Below are positions 15,892-23,206 of a stretch of 35,560 nucleotides of DNA, one piece after another. This DNA comes from Desulfovirgula sp. GTDB lineage: Bacteria; Bacillota; Desulfotomaculia; Desulfotomaculales; Desulfovirgulaceae. The position numbers and the translations under genes are program-made. The stretch spans positions 1-35,560 of the forward strand of contig DYEX01000011.1 in the NCBI GenBank assembly GCA_020725525.1, given 5' to 3'. The notes under the pieces were generated by a model that was not told the DNA's origin, did not search any database, and saw only the letters and a list, made by a program, of their open reading frames with translations. Each line of letters begins with the position of its first letter. Positions within the stretch are counted from its first letter, which is position 1.

Positions 15892-16068
15892 TCACTTTAA
15901 TTTAGCCCGACCCCGGCCCATTTTCGCTTTCGCTTTCACCGCACTGCGGAGAAGTTTCTTCAATACGGCCACATCCTTAATTTCCCGAACCCTGGGCTGG
16001 ATATATTTTCTTCCCCGGGATCCGGAATCCTGCCACGGTTGTTCTATTCCGTCTGTGTCAATCCTCAT
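15892..16068 (-). CDS. Small basic hypothetical protein coupled to the DUF554 gene
   Basis: 58 aa, start MRIDTDGIEQPWQD, ending with a very basic KAKAKMGRGRAKLK. Its ATG stands one base after the TAA of the DUF554 gene, and AAGG within that gene's last codons can serve as ribosome binding site, so translational coupling is likely. No domain recognised. The Lys/Arg-rich tail suggests RNA, DNA or membrane-surface binding, but this is inference. It could also be a fortuitous frame; comparison with related genomes would decide. Confidence 0.5.
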   Translation of the reverse strand: MRIDTDGIEQPWQDSGSRGRKYIQPRVREIKDVAVLKKLLRSAVKAKAKMGRGRAKLK

Positions 16069-16069
16069 T

Positions 16070-16765
16070 TTAATACTGCCTTGTCATTTCAATAACGGCT
16101 GTGATAATGGCCGCAATAAAAATGGCGGGTAAAAGGTTTCCCACTTTAATCCGGGCAGCCTTGATCAAATTCAACCCAATGGCCACAATGAGGAGGCCAC
16201 CGGTGGCGGTAAGCTCGGCCACCACCCAGGGGCTTAAGCCTGCACCGGCAACACGGGCGGCAAGCGTTATAGCACCCTGGTAGAGAAACACCGGAATAGC
16301 GGAAAAAAGCACCCCGATGCCCATAGTGGAGGCAAAAATTGCGGCGGCGATACCATCCAGCATGGCCTTGGCGATCAGGGTTTTGGGGTTGCCGGTCAGC
16401 CCGTCCTCGATGGCACCCATTACGGCCATGGCGCCAACGCAAAAAATCAGGCTGGCAGTAACAAAGGCATAAGCCATGCCGCTCTCCCCGGGGCGGCCAA
16501 ATCTGGCCTCGATGCGTTTCCCCAGGGACTCCAGCCTGCCCTCAATGTCCAAACCGGCTCCCACCACACCGCCCAGCGCAAGGCTGCCGATAACAATAAG
16601 CGGGTTCCTGGTTTGCAGGGCCATCTGAGCACCGATCAGGATGACGGCCAGCCCGAGCCCCTGTATGACCGTATCACCCACCCTTTGCGGTATACCTTTT
16701 TTAAGTAAGGCACCGAGCAACGCACCTGCACAAATAGCTGCCGCATTAATTAATGTGCCAACCAA
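16070..16765 (-). CDS. DUF554 (YdfK-like) integral membrane protein
   Basis: 231 aa with about six or seven hydrophobic segments rich in Gly and Ala. Family-typical motifs: the N-terminal LINAAAICAGALLGALLKKGIP, GLGLAVILIGAQMAL, FCVGAMAVMGAIEDGLTGNP (a polar patch within the membrane), KAMLDGIAAAIFAS and TGGLLIVAIGLNLI. The family's substrate is unknown; a small-molecule or ion transporter has been suggested from topology only. TTG 16765 is used as start, with AAAGGGG about ten bases upstream; no ATG fits the family N-terminus. Confidence 0.88.
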   Translation of the reverse strand: MVGTLINAAAICAGALLGALLKKGIPQRVGDTVIQGLGLAVILIGAQMALQTRNPLIVIGSLALGGVVGAGLDIEGRLESLGKRIEARFGRPGESGMAYAFVTASLIFCVGAMAVMGAIEDGLTGNPKTLIAKAMLDGIAAAIFASTMGIGVLFSAIPVFLYQGAITLAARVAGAGLSPWVVAELTATGGLLIVAIGLNLIKAARIKVGNLLPAIFIAAIITAVIEMTRQY

Positions 16766-16829
16766 CTACAATAGCCCCTTTCCGGTCAAATAAGTTCGCC
16801 ATATTCGAACAGGGTTCCTGCCAGAATGG

Positions 16830-16866
16830 AAAAAAAAGAACCGGCCTTTCGCATTGGGGCCGGTTC
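16830..16866 (-). terminator. Intrinsic terminator on minus strand upstream of DUF554 gene
   Basis: Perfect 9-bp stem GAACCGGCC / GGCCGGTTC with 11-nt loop, followed on the minus strand by eight T. On the plus strand only CCTTT follows. It lies 65 bp before the DUF554 start and downstream of no minus-strand gene except trxA, which already has a terminator, so it may end an antisense or leader RNA. Confidence 0.75.
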
Positions 16867-16895
16867 CTTTAAGGAAATCCCGACTATGGTGTGCA

Positions 16896-16901
16896 TATAA
16901 T
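16896..16901 (+). promoter_or_regulatory. Possible -10 box for the Sec-glutaredoxin gene
   Basis: TATAAT preceded by TGTGCA, 67 bp before the GTG start. No clear -35 is seen at 16-18 bp, so the assignment is tentative. Confidence 0.4.
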
Positions 16902-16968
16902 TTATCCCGGGCTCAAAAAATAGAATTACCCGCAGGGGAAAAATCTATCCACCGGGAGGTATTGTAAA

Positions 16969-17205
16969 GTGACTACGGAACCCGTAACGGTGTTTACCAC
17001 CCCCACCTGACCCCATTGCCGCACGGTGAAAGAGTTTCTTTCCCAAAAGGGCGTGAAATTCACGGAAAAGAACGTGGCCGAGGACGAAATGGCCCGCAGT
17101 GAAATGGTACGCAAAACCGGCCGCCTGGCCGTGCCCACCATTACCGTGGGAGAACGGGTGGTGGTGGGGTTCAACCGGGGGGAACTGGAAAAATTGTTGC
17201 ATTAA
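16969..17205 (+). CDS. Selenocysteine-containing glutaredoxin-like protein (UxxC, YruB type)
   Basis: 79 codons with one in-frame TGA at 17008-17010. Read through as Sec, the 78-aa product has VTVFTTPT-U14-PHC17 where glutaredoxins have TCPHC or TCPWC, the cis-Pro segment LAVPTITV (Pro56), and the family's closing VGFNRGELEKLL. Everything both before and after the TGA fits the YruB/NrdH-like glutaredoxin family in one frame, so loss of function is less likely than recoding. GTG 16969 has GGGAGGT with 8-nt spacing. A stem-loop 18-32 nt after the UGA fits the bacterial SECIS model. Small thiol/selenol redox enzyme, cytoplasmic, convergent to trxA. The Sec machinery (selA, selB, selC, selD) lies outside the window. 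Confidence 0.88.
17028..17042 (+). promoter_or_regulatory. Candidate bacterial SECIS stem-loop
   Basis: GAAAG-AGTTT-CTTTC: 5-bp stem with a 5-nt loop, the loop starting 23 nt after the UGA at 17008-17010. It has a G within the first two loop bases, as the bacterial SECIS model requires for SelB binding. It lies inside the coding region. The stem is short and A/U rich, so experimental support matters. Confidence 0.6.
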
Positions 17206-17213
17206 ATGCAGGG

Positions 17214-17270
17214 AAAAATGGCGGTGACCATCCCTCCTGCGGCAGGCACCCCGCAGGACAGGTCACCGCC
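17214..17270 (-). terminator. Bidirectional-type terminator between Sec-glutaredoxin and trxA
   Basis: 10-bp stem GGCGGTGACC (17220-17229) / GGTCACCGCC (17261-17270) with a second inner hairpin (CCTGC / GCAGG). On the minus strand ATTTTT follows, ending trxA. On the plus strand GTTCCGGCTTT follows, which may weakly end the glutaredoxin transcript. Confidence 0.78.
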
Positions 17271-17331
17271 GTTCCGGCTTTGAGTTTAAATTTAAACCAT
17301 ATCCTGTCCCTTTCGAGCCGGTAAATCCGTT

Positions 17332-17649
17332 CTACAGCAGGCTTTCAAGCTTTTTAGCAAGGACCCCCTTGGGAGTATAGCCGACCATCTGGCCGACCAC
17401 CTGTCCGGCCTTAAACATAATTAACGTGGGAATGCTCATGATACCGTAACGGCCGGCCAGGGCCCGGTTTTGATCCACATTTACCTTGGCCACCTTTACC
17501 CGGCCGGCAAATTCGGCGGCCAGTTCATCAATGATGGGAGCCATGCTGCGGCAGGGACCGCACCAAGGCGCCCAGAAATCCACCAGTACCGGCAGGCTGG
17601 ATTGTAAAACTTCGCTGTCAAAATTGCTTTCATTCAATTCCAGGGCCAT
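17332..17649 (-). CDS. trxA: Thioredoxin TrxA
   Basis: 105 aa, classical thioredoxin. Active site W-C30-G-P-C33 in [11 protein letters not shown], buried Asp24 in LVDF, cis-Pro74 in MSIPTL, and the end [16 protein letters not shown]. Reduces protein disulfides with electrons from thioredoxin reductase, which is not in the window. ATG 17649 with GGAGTG about 12 bases upstream. Last of a minus-strand run ferredoxin, FmdB protein, trxA; convergent with the Sec-glutaredoxin gene, so two dithiol/selenothiol redox proteins are paired end to end. Confidence 0.96.
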   Translation of the reverse strand: MALELNESNFDSEVLQSSLPVLVDFWAPWCGPCRSMAPIIDELAAEFAGRVKVAKVNVDQNRALAGRYGIMSIPTLIMFKAGQVVGQMVGYTPKGVLAKKLESLL

Positions 17650-17684
17650 AAAATTTTCACTCCTATCCTGGTTGATGGATTAAG

Positions 17685-17701
17685 AAGGGCTGCCAGCCCT
17701 T
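17685..17701 (-). terminator. Short hairpin between fmdB-like gene and trxA
   Basis: 7-bp stem AAGGGCT / AGCCCTT with 3-nt loop followed on the minus strand by CTTAAT; a weak terminator or processing site between the two genes. Confidence 0.45.
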
Positions 17702-17714
17702 GAAATTAAATACC

Positions 17715-17912
17715 TCACCCACCAGCCGAACCAAAACTGCTTTGCCCGCCACCGCAACTGCCGCCCTTTATGCGAACGGCACAGCCGGTAATCAACTGGC
17801 GTACATCCCGGCTCTGACACTGGGGACAGGTAACCTTGTCCCGGTCATCAATTCCCACCAGAACGGTAAATTTGTGACCGCAACTGTTGCACTGGAAGTC
17901 GTAAATGGGCAT
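17715..17912 (-). CDS. FmdB-family zinc ribbon protein
   Basis: 65 aa. Starts MPIYDFQCNSCGHKF with C8-x2-C11, and a second pair C29-x2-C32 in VTCPQC, forming the rubredoxin-like zinc ribbon of the FmdB/CxxC_CXXC_SSSS family, followed by a Gly/Ser-rich tail. FmdB was first named as a putative regulator of formamidase, but most members have no proven role. ATG 17912 has GGGGAGGTG upstream. Lies 37 bp after a small ferredoxin gene. Confidence 0.9.
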   Translation of the reverse strand: MPIYDFQCNSCGHKFTVLVGIDDRDKVTCPQCQSRDVRQLITGCAVRIKGGSCGGGQSSFGSAGG

Positions 17913-17949
17913 CTGTATACACCTCCCCAAATATGTTTATACTTCATCA

Positions 17950-18123
17950 TCAGGCAACCGTTATGGCTCCGTTGGGGCAGATAAAAACGCATTCTTCACA
18001 ATCCCGGCATAACTGAGGGTCAACCGTCGCCAGCCTGGCTGCAACGGTTATCGCCCGGTAAGGGCAGATGTGAGCACAGGCTCCACAGCCGGCACAGAGT
18101 TCTTTCACTACAAAGACTGGCAA
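17950..18123 (-). CDS. Small 2[4Fe-4S] ferredoxin
   Basis: 57 aa, below common length cut-offs and with a TTG start. Two clusters in clostridial style: C10-x2-C13-x2-C16-x3-C20-P and C39-x2-C42-x2-C45-x3-C49-P, each followed by AIT. TTG 18123 has GGGGAGG nine bases upstream and puts the first cluster at the normal distance. Low-potential electron carrier in the cytoplasm. It has its own sigma-A-like promoter and is followed by the FmdB protein and trxA. Could also be called a 4Fe-4S binding protein; the partner is not evident here. Confidence 0.9.
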   Translation of the reverse strand: MPVFVVKELCAGCGACAHICPYRAITVAARLATVDPQLCRDCEECVFICPNGAITVA

Positions 18124-18209
18124 GGGCAGGGGCCTCCCCTTGTTGTCCTACTATAACATTTTTTCGTTTTCAATATACCACTTAAAATATATATAAATAT
18201 GTTCACCAT

Positions 18210-18239
18210 AGTTTACCATTACTGCGAACAGGCAGTCAA
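18210..18239 (-). promoter_or_regulatory. Sigma-A-type promoter of the ferredoxin gene
   Basis: Minus strand TTGACT (18239-18234), 18-bp spacer, TAAACT (18215-18210), about 85 bp before the ferredoxin TTG; the leader is very A/T rich. Confidence 0.6.
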
Positions 18240-18255
18240 GCTCCCCGTTAGCGAC

Positions 18256-18307
18256 GAAAAAGCAAAAGGGAACGGCACATGCTTGAGAACAAAACCGTCT
18301 CCCTTTT
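18256..18307 (-). terminator. Intrinsic terminator of the triple-HTH regulator
   Basis: Minus strand AAAAGGGA plus ACGG pair with CCGT plus TCCCTTTT around a 19-nt loop, one bulged base, followed by GCTTTTTCG. The 5' arm overlaps the gene's stop codon. Confidence 0.7.
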
Positions 18308-19074
18308 CAGCATAGATCCGCACGCTTAAAAAGCTGAATAAAATTCAGGACAAACTGGAGCTCTTTCTGGGTGAGGTTGCATACCAGGCTCAACACCGAC
18401 TGCACGTTGGGGTGCATGAGCAGCTCGCGCAGCTCGGGGTTCATGAGACTGAGCATCTGATCCACTGCCCCCGGTTCCATAATAAAGTAGCACGGAGAGA
18501 CACCCATCACCTCGGACAGTTTTTCCAGCGTTTTGAGGGAAGGCTGCACTTTTCCCTGCTCGATCTGGCCAATTAACCCGGCTGTAACCCCCGCCAGGTT
18601 GGCCAGCTGGGCCTGGGTAAGCCCGTATTCTTCCCGGAGGGCCTTCAGCTTGTGACCCAGAGAACCCTCCTGCCCCATGATGGAAGTGGGTGGCACTTCC
18701 AGTGCCTCGGCAATACGCTTTAAAGTGCTCAAAGCAGGGTAAACGGTGCCCCGCTCGATTTCACTCAAGTAAGACAGGGAGATGCCCGCCCGGTTGGCCA
18801 GTTCCTGCAGGGAAAGGTTTTTTTCGCTGCGCATGATGCGAATTTTATCACCCAGGGAAAGGCCGCTGTCCGCAACATCTCCTTCAATGAGCTGCGCCCT
18901 GGGTACATTCAAAGCAGCGGCCAGCTTCTCAATGGTTTTTAAAGATGGTCGCTTCGAACCCCGCTCGATTTCGCTCAAATATGATAGGGAAAGATTCGCC
19001 CGCCGGGCCAGATCCTGCAATGTATACCCCCGCTCCTCCCGCAGGGCACGGATTTTTTCCCCCTTGACAATCAT
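18307..19074 (-). CDS. Transcriptional regulator with three tandem XRE/HTH_3 domains
   Basis: 255 aa with three full Cro/CI-type helix-turn-helix domains at about 5-62, 75-132 and 138-197, then a helical C-terminal part of about 55 residues without a known sensor domain. Domains 1 and 2 share SLSYLSEIERG with matching surroundings even at DNA level, so they arose by recent internal duplication; domain 3 (TAGLIGQIEQG) is more divergent. Such a protein could contact three half-sites or dimerise through one domain. ATG 19074 has GGGAG nine bases upstream. Own promoter upstream, so probably autoregulated. Target unknown. Confidence 0.9.
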   Translation of the reverse strand: MIVKGEKIRALREERGYTLQDLARRANLSLSYLSEIERGSKRPSLKTIEKLAAALNVPRAQLIEGDVADSGLSLGDKIRIMRSEKNLSLQELANRAGISLSYLSEIERGTVYPALSTLKRIAEALEVPPTSIMGQEGSLGHKLKALREEYGLTQAQLANLAGVTAGLIGQIEQGKVQPSLKTLEKLSEVMGVSPCYFIMEPGAVDQMLSLMNPELRELLMHPNVQSVLSLVCNLTQKELQFVLNFIQLFKRADLC

Positions 19075-19105
19075 CCCCAACACTCCCGAGTCAAATTATA
19101 CTTTT

Positions 19106-19134
19106 ATCCTACTATACCTTCACTAAGCAGTCAA
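19106..19134 (-). promoter_or_regulatory. Promoter region of the triple-HTH regulator
   Basis: Minus strand TTGACT (19134-19129), 17-bp spacer, TAGGAT (19111-19106). Downstream a TATAAT (19100-19095) is followed by a second TTGACT; these repeated boxes may be operator sites. Confidence 0.55.
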
Positions 19135-19167
19135 CGCATCAGGTACAAATGTTGAAGCCGCCGGCAC

Positions 19168-20868
19168 TCAGGCCGGCGGCAGGGTCAGGATTTTCTCCAT
19201 AATTTCCCGGAACACGGGGGCTGCCGTTTCTCCTCCGCTGATGCCTTCCCGCACCAGAACCGTAACCACATAACGGGGTTTGTGCAGGGGAGCATAACCG
19301 GTAAACCAGGCATTCACCTTACCCCGGCCGTCCACCTGGGCAGAGCCGGTCTTGCCGGCACTGCCGTAACCGGGCACATAGGCCTGTCGGCCGACACCTT
19401 CAGTGGTCACCAGTTCCATCATTTCCCTCATCCGGGCGGCAGTAGACGCCGGAATGGCCCTGTGATTGGGCCCCGTAGGGAAAGAGCGGGTCACCTGATC
19501 GGCGTCGTTGCGCAACTCCCGCACCAGACGTGGTTGAATATACACACCGTCGTTAACGATAACACCCATCATGGCCGTAATTTGTACCGGAGTGGCCAGC
19601 ACCGGCCCCTGGCCCAGGCTGCTGTTTACCAGGTTATGGGGAGCAGCAACCAGCTGCCAGTTCTGCCGCCCATCCCGGGGTACAGGATAACCGGTAATCG
19701 TCTGGTTATCCAGACCGAAACGGCCAGCGTAGTCGATCAGTTTCCCGGCCCCCAGTTTTAATCCCACCCGGGCAAACACCGGGTTACATGATTCAGCAAA
19801 TGCCCGGCGAAAAGTTAAGTCGCCGTGGCCAGGACCATACCAGCACCGCACCGGCTGGTCCAGACTCCCCCGGCAGTGAAACTGGCTGTCCGGTTCCACG
19901 ACCCCTTCCGCCAGGGCGGCAGCGGCCACCACCACCTTGAATACTGAACCGGGGGTAAACAGGGCCGTAGTTTGATCGGTGAAGGTACCTGTCTCGCCCA
20001 GAGTAATGTACCCGGCCAGGCCATCGGGACGGGGATCGTAACCGGGGCGGCTGGCCAGGGCCAGAATATCGCCTGTATGGGGATCCATCACCACCACTGC
20101 CCCTTTTTTCACCCGCCGGTCCATTATTTCCTCCACCACCCGCTGGACCCTGGCGTCCAGGGTGGTAACCAGGTGTTGCCGTCCCGGGTCCACCGCCCGG
20201 AGATCCACCGCCAGGCCCAATCCCGGTATGGGCCTGCCGGCGGCATCAACAAAGAGCCGCGCGGCACTTTTGGGCCGGGTGGCCTTGAGTTCACCTTCGT
20301 AATATTTTTCCAGGCCAGCCTGGCCGACCCAGTCGCTCAAACTGTAGCTCTTCCGGCTGCTCACACTTAACACGTCCAGCGCTTCTTTCGACTGGACCCG
20401 TCCCAGATAACCCACCACCCCGGCGGCCAGGGGTGTGGGGCCGTAGCGCAAATGCACCGGCAGGACTAATATTCCCGGCCAGTGATGCTCCCGGATGGCC
20501 CTGGCTTGGTCAGGCGTAAGGGGAAAGGGCAAATAACAGGGCGGACCATTAAAATATGGCTCTATTTTCTTCACCGGTAACTCCAGAATGCCGGCCAGGG
20601 AGGCAATGACGGCGGGCCTGTCCGTAATTAACCGGGGGAAAACCACCACCCGGTTGACATCAACACTGCCGGTGAGGGGTTGCAACCGGCGGTCCAGAAT
20701 TTCACCCCGGGGGTACTCTTCCAAAACTACCGTCTCGGTTTCCCTTTCCAGGGCTAAAAAGGCATACTTACTCCCCCGGCCCAGTTGAATGACGGCCAGG
20801 TGGACAATCAACAGGGCAAAACCAAACAGGAAAAGGGAAAAAAGGATTACCAATCGCCTTCCCTGCAC
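19168..20868 (-). CDS. Class B penicillin-binding protein (transpeptidase, PbpI/FtsI-like)
   Basis: 566 aa. One N-terminal membrane anchor (LVILFSLFLFGFALLIVHL), a PBP dimerisation domain, then the transpeptidase: S308-VFK311 in TPGSVFKV with the acylated Ser, S360-C-N362, and K506-T-G in SAGKTGSAQ. Cross-links peptidoglycan outside the membrane. No PASTA domains are visible, unlike many SpoVD/FtsI proteins. The position after the U32 gene matches Bacillus pbpI (yrrR). GTG 20868 follows AGGATGTGG; TTG 20898 would add ten residues without a ribosome binding site. A 9-bp GC hairpin (19157-19180) spans the stop codon. Confidence 0.9.
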   Translation of the reverse strand: MQGRRLVILFSLFLFGFALLIVHLAVIQLGRGSKYAFLALERETETVVLEEYPRGEILDRRLQPLTGSVDVNRVVVFPRLITDRPAVIASLAGILELPVKKIEPYFNGPPCYLPFPLTPDQARAIREHHWPGILVLPVHLRYGPTPLAAGVVGYLGRVQSKEALDVLSVSSRKSYSLSDWVGQAGLEKYYEGELKATRPKSAARLFVDAAGRPIPGLGLAVDLRAVDPGRQHLVTTLDARVQRVVEEIMDRRVKKGAVVVMDPHTGDILALASRPGYDPRPDGLAGYITLGETGTFTDQTTALFTPGSVFKVVVAAAALAEGVVEPDSQFHCRGSLDQPVRCWYGPGHGDLTFRRAFAESCNPVFARVGLKLGAGKLIDYAGRFGLDNQTITGYPVPRDGRQNWQLVAAPHNLVNSSLGQGPVLATPVQITAMMGVIVNDGVYIQPRLVRELRNDADQVTRSFPTGPNHRAIPASTAARMREMMELVTTEGVGRQAYVPGYGSAGKTGSAQVDGRGKVNAWFTGYAPLHKPRYVVTVLVREGISGGETAAPVFREIMEKILTLPPA

Positions 20869-20922
20869 AATTCCACATCCTGCGCCATTTTTATCCAATA
20901 GAATGGCCCGGTGAATGAATGA

Positions 20923-22146
20923 TTATTCCTTTTCCCGGCGGCGCAAAAGGCTCCAGGGCAGAACGGGGCGTGGTAAGGAAAGAAAAACCTTTTGCCGTGG
21001 GTGGAGGGCCGCATCAATGGAGACCATTTCTTCATTATATAAGCCGGCCACTACAAAGGTGAAGGTCTGTCCGCCGGGAAGCAGCACCTCCAGCTCTTCA
21101 CCCCGGGCAAAACGGTTCCGTTGTTCCACCAGGGCCAGCCCCCTGGCGGGGTCATAATCCCGTACCACACCAACAAAAGTATAGGGCCGGCGGTAAAGGG
21201 AATCCACCGCACCCTGGGCGGCTTTTGCCGTCGTACCGGTGAAAAAACCGGATGTGTATTCCCGGTGGCTGACCTTGCCCAGTTCTTCCAGCCACCGTGT
21301 CTGAACCTGAAAGCGGGCCGGATCTGCCCGGCAGGCATCCAGGGCCTGGCGGTAGACACTGACCACCGTGGCCACATAATGCACGCTTTTCACCCGGCCC
21401 TCAATTTTTAAGCTGTCAACTCCGGCCTCCACCAGCTGGGGAATATATTCCAAAAGACAGAGGTCCCGGGAACTTAAAATATAGGTGCCCCGGCAACCCT
21501 CCTCCACGGGAAAGTACTCCCCCGGCCGCTTTTCTTCCACCAGGGCATAGCGCCAGCGGCAGGCCTGGGCACAGTCCCCCCGGTTGGCATCCCGCCCGGT
21601 CATGTAGTTGCTTAACAGGCAGCGTCCGGAATAGGAGATACACATGGCTCCGTGGACAAAAACTTCCAGAGGCACCTGCACCTGCCGGCGAATTTCCCGA
21701 ATTTCCTCCAGGGTAAGCTCCCGGGCCAGGACAATCCGGGATACTCCCTGTTGCTGCCAGAAACGGGCGGCCAGCCAGTTGGTGGTATTGGCCTGGGTGC
21801 TCAGGTGTACCGGCAGCCGCGGGGTGGTTTGCCGGACCAGAACCAGCACGCCGGGATCGGATACAATCACAGCATCCACCCCGATTTCCTCCAGTTGCCG
21901 TAAGTACGCGGGCAGGTCATCCAGATCCCGGTTGTGGGCAAAAATATTCACCGTAACATAAGCCTTCACTCCCCGGGCATGGGCGTATTCCACTCCCCGG
22001 GCCATTTCCTCCAGGGTAAAGTTCCCGGCCCTTTCCCGCAGACCGAACTGCTTTCCACCCAGGTAAACGGCATCGGCGCCGTAAATCACGGCTGCCTGCA
22101 ATTTTTCCAGATCCCCGGCCGGAGCCAGGAGTTCCGGAACAGCCAT
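20923..22146 (-). CDS. U32 family protein, tRNA uridine-34 hydroxylation type (TrhP/YrrO-like)
   Basis: 407 aa. Begins MAVPELLAPAGDLEKLQAAV and has the U32 signature EVFVHGAMCISYSGRCLLS with its cysteines (about 170-188), then DCAQACRWRY giving further cysteine ligands, and KIEGRVKS. Formerly called collagenase-like peptidases; the Bacillus YrrN/YrrO and E. coli YegQ relatives are needed for prephenate-dependent 5-hydroxyuridine formation in tRNA, with an Fe-S cluster. Role here is by family and by synteny with yrrO (mltG upstream, PBP downstream). ATG 22146 with AAGGTGA; a longer frame to 22260 overlaps mltG. Confidence 0.88.
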   Translation of the reverse strand: MAVPELLAPAGDLEKLQAAVIYGADAVYLGGKQFGLRERAGNFTLEEMARGVEYAHARGVKAYVTVNIFAHNRDLDDLPAYLRQLEEIGVDAVIVSDPGVLVLVRQTTPRLPVHLSTQANTTNWLAARFWQQQGVSRIVLARELTLEEIREIRRQVQVPLEVFVHGAMCISYSGRCLLSNYMTGRDANRGDCAQACRWRYALVEEKRPGEYFPVEEGCRGTYILSSRDLCLLEYIPQLVEAGVDSLKIEGRVKSVHYVATVVSVYRQALDACRADPARFQVQTRWLEELGKVSHREYTSGFFTGTTAKAAQGAVDSLYRRPYTFVGVVRDYDPARGLALVEQRNRFARGEELEVLLPGGQTFTFVVAGLYNEEMVSIDAALHPRQKVFLSLPRPVLPWSLLRRREKE

Positions 22147-22177
22147 ACCAGAATCACCTTCATTTACTGCCCTTATC

Positions 22178-23206
22178 TTAGCGTATGTATTTTCGCTTAT
22201 TAGCGTTATGCTCGTCCAGGGTACTGGCAAAAGCATGGGTACCGTCAGGTCTGGCCACATAATACAGGTAACTGGTCTTGACCGGCTGCACGGCCGCCAG
22301 CAGGGAGGCTTCCCCCGGACAGGCTATGGGGCCTGGAGGAAGACCCCTGATCAGGTATGTGTTATAGGGGGAATCCACCTCCAGATCCTTATAGTACAGT
22401 TTTGCCCTGTGACTGCCCAGGGCATACTGTACCGTGGCATCGACCTGTAAAGGCATGTTCAACTTTAAGCGGTTAAAAATAACGCCGGCTATTAACGGGC
22501 GTTCCCGGTCCACCCGGGCCTCCCGTTCCACCATGGAAGCTATGATTACCGCCTGGTGCAGGGTCAAACCAGCGGCCTTTGCCTTCCGGTAGTAATCCAT
22601 TTCCTTTAACTTTTGAGCAAAACGGGACAGCATGAGGTCAATAATCTCATGGGCGCTGGCATCACTTCCCACCCGGTAGGTATCGGGGAAAAGGTACCCT
22701 TCCAGCCGGTTGGGCCCCGGGGGGAGCCCCTGTAAAAAGGGATAGTCAAACCTGTCCCCGGCGGCAGCAGCCAGGAAATCCTGCCGGGTTACCAGTCCCT
22801 CCCTTTCCAGCAGTTCCGCTATCTGCTTTAAGGTAAATCCCTCGGGAACGGTGAAAACACGGTCGCCGGCCGGTCCTTTAACCAGTTCGTTGACAATTTC
22901 GGGCAGGGACTGGGCAGTATGGAAAGTATAGCGACCCGCCTTGAGCTTCCCGTCCACCCCTTTAAGACGGGTATAAAAGTTAAAAAACCAGGCACTGTGC
23001 ACCAGTCCCTGTTCATGTAGAATCCGGCCGATGACACTGCTGGAAGCGGACTGGGGAACAGTTATTACTACGGTCTGACCCCCGCCCAAAGCTGCCGGCG
23101 AAAGCATACCGAAAATGTAAGTAACTGCACAGAGCCCTAAAAGGATCATACCGCCCGCAATCAACCGCGTTTTTTCTTGTCTCAAGACACTTTGCAAGTA
23201 CTTCAT
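22178..23206 (-). CDS. mltG: Endolytic murein transglycosylase MltG
   Basis: 342 aa. N-terminal cytoplasmic tail, one membrane helix (about 14-36), a LysM-like subdomain (VPEGFTLKQIAELLEREG) and the YceG catalytic domain with LEGYLFPDTY (168-177) and catalytic Glu227 in ASMVEREA; later NTYLIRGLPPGPI. Cuts nascent glycan strands at the outer face of the membrane and so sets their length. ATG 23206 with AGGTAGC upstream. Corresponds to Bacillus yrrL in the conserved alaS-yrzL-yrrK-yrzB-yrrL order; trmR (yrrM) and yrrN are missing here. Confidence 0.95.
   Translation of the reverse strand: MKYLQSVLRQEKTRLIAGGMILLGLCAVTYIFGMLSPAALGGGQTVVITVPQSASSSVIGRILHEQGLVHSAWFFNFYTRLKGVDGKLKAGRYTFHTAQSLPEIVNELVKGPAGDRVFTVPEGFTLKQIAELLEREGLVTRQDFLAAAAGDRFDYPFLQGLPPGPNRLEGYLFPDTYRVGSDASAHEIIDLMLSRFAQKLKEMDYYRKAKAAGLTLHQAVIIASMVEREARVDRERPLIAGVIFNRLKLNMPLQVDATVQYALGSHRAKLYYKDLEVDSPYNTYLIRGLPPGPIACPGEASLLAAVQPVKTSYLYYVARPDGTHAFASTLDEHNANKRKYIR

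Noticed and set aside
15878-16132. 85-codon plus-strand frame opposite the small basic protein
   Set aside because: No ribosome site, and the protein looks like a shadow of the minus-strand coding region.
16793-16809. GTTCG-N7-CGAAC dyad as a LexA box
   Set aside because: The Firmicute LexA site is CGAAC-N4-GTTCG; here the half-sites are in reverse order with another spacing. A different regulator remains possible.
16969-17205. Reading the Sec-glutaredoxin as a pseudogene with a nonsense mutation
   Set aside because: The stop falls exactly on the catalytic Cys codon, the rest of the frame is intact, the ribosome site is strong and a SECIS-like stem follows; random decay would not choose this codon.
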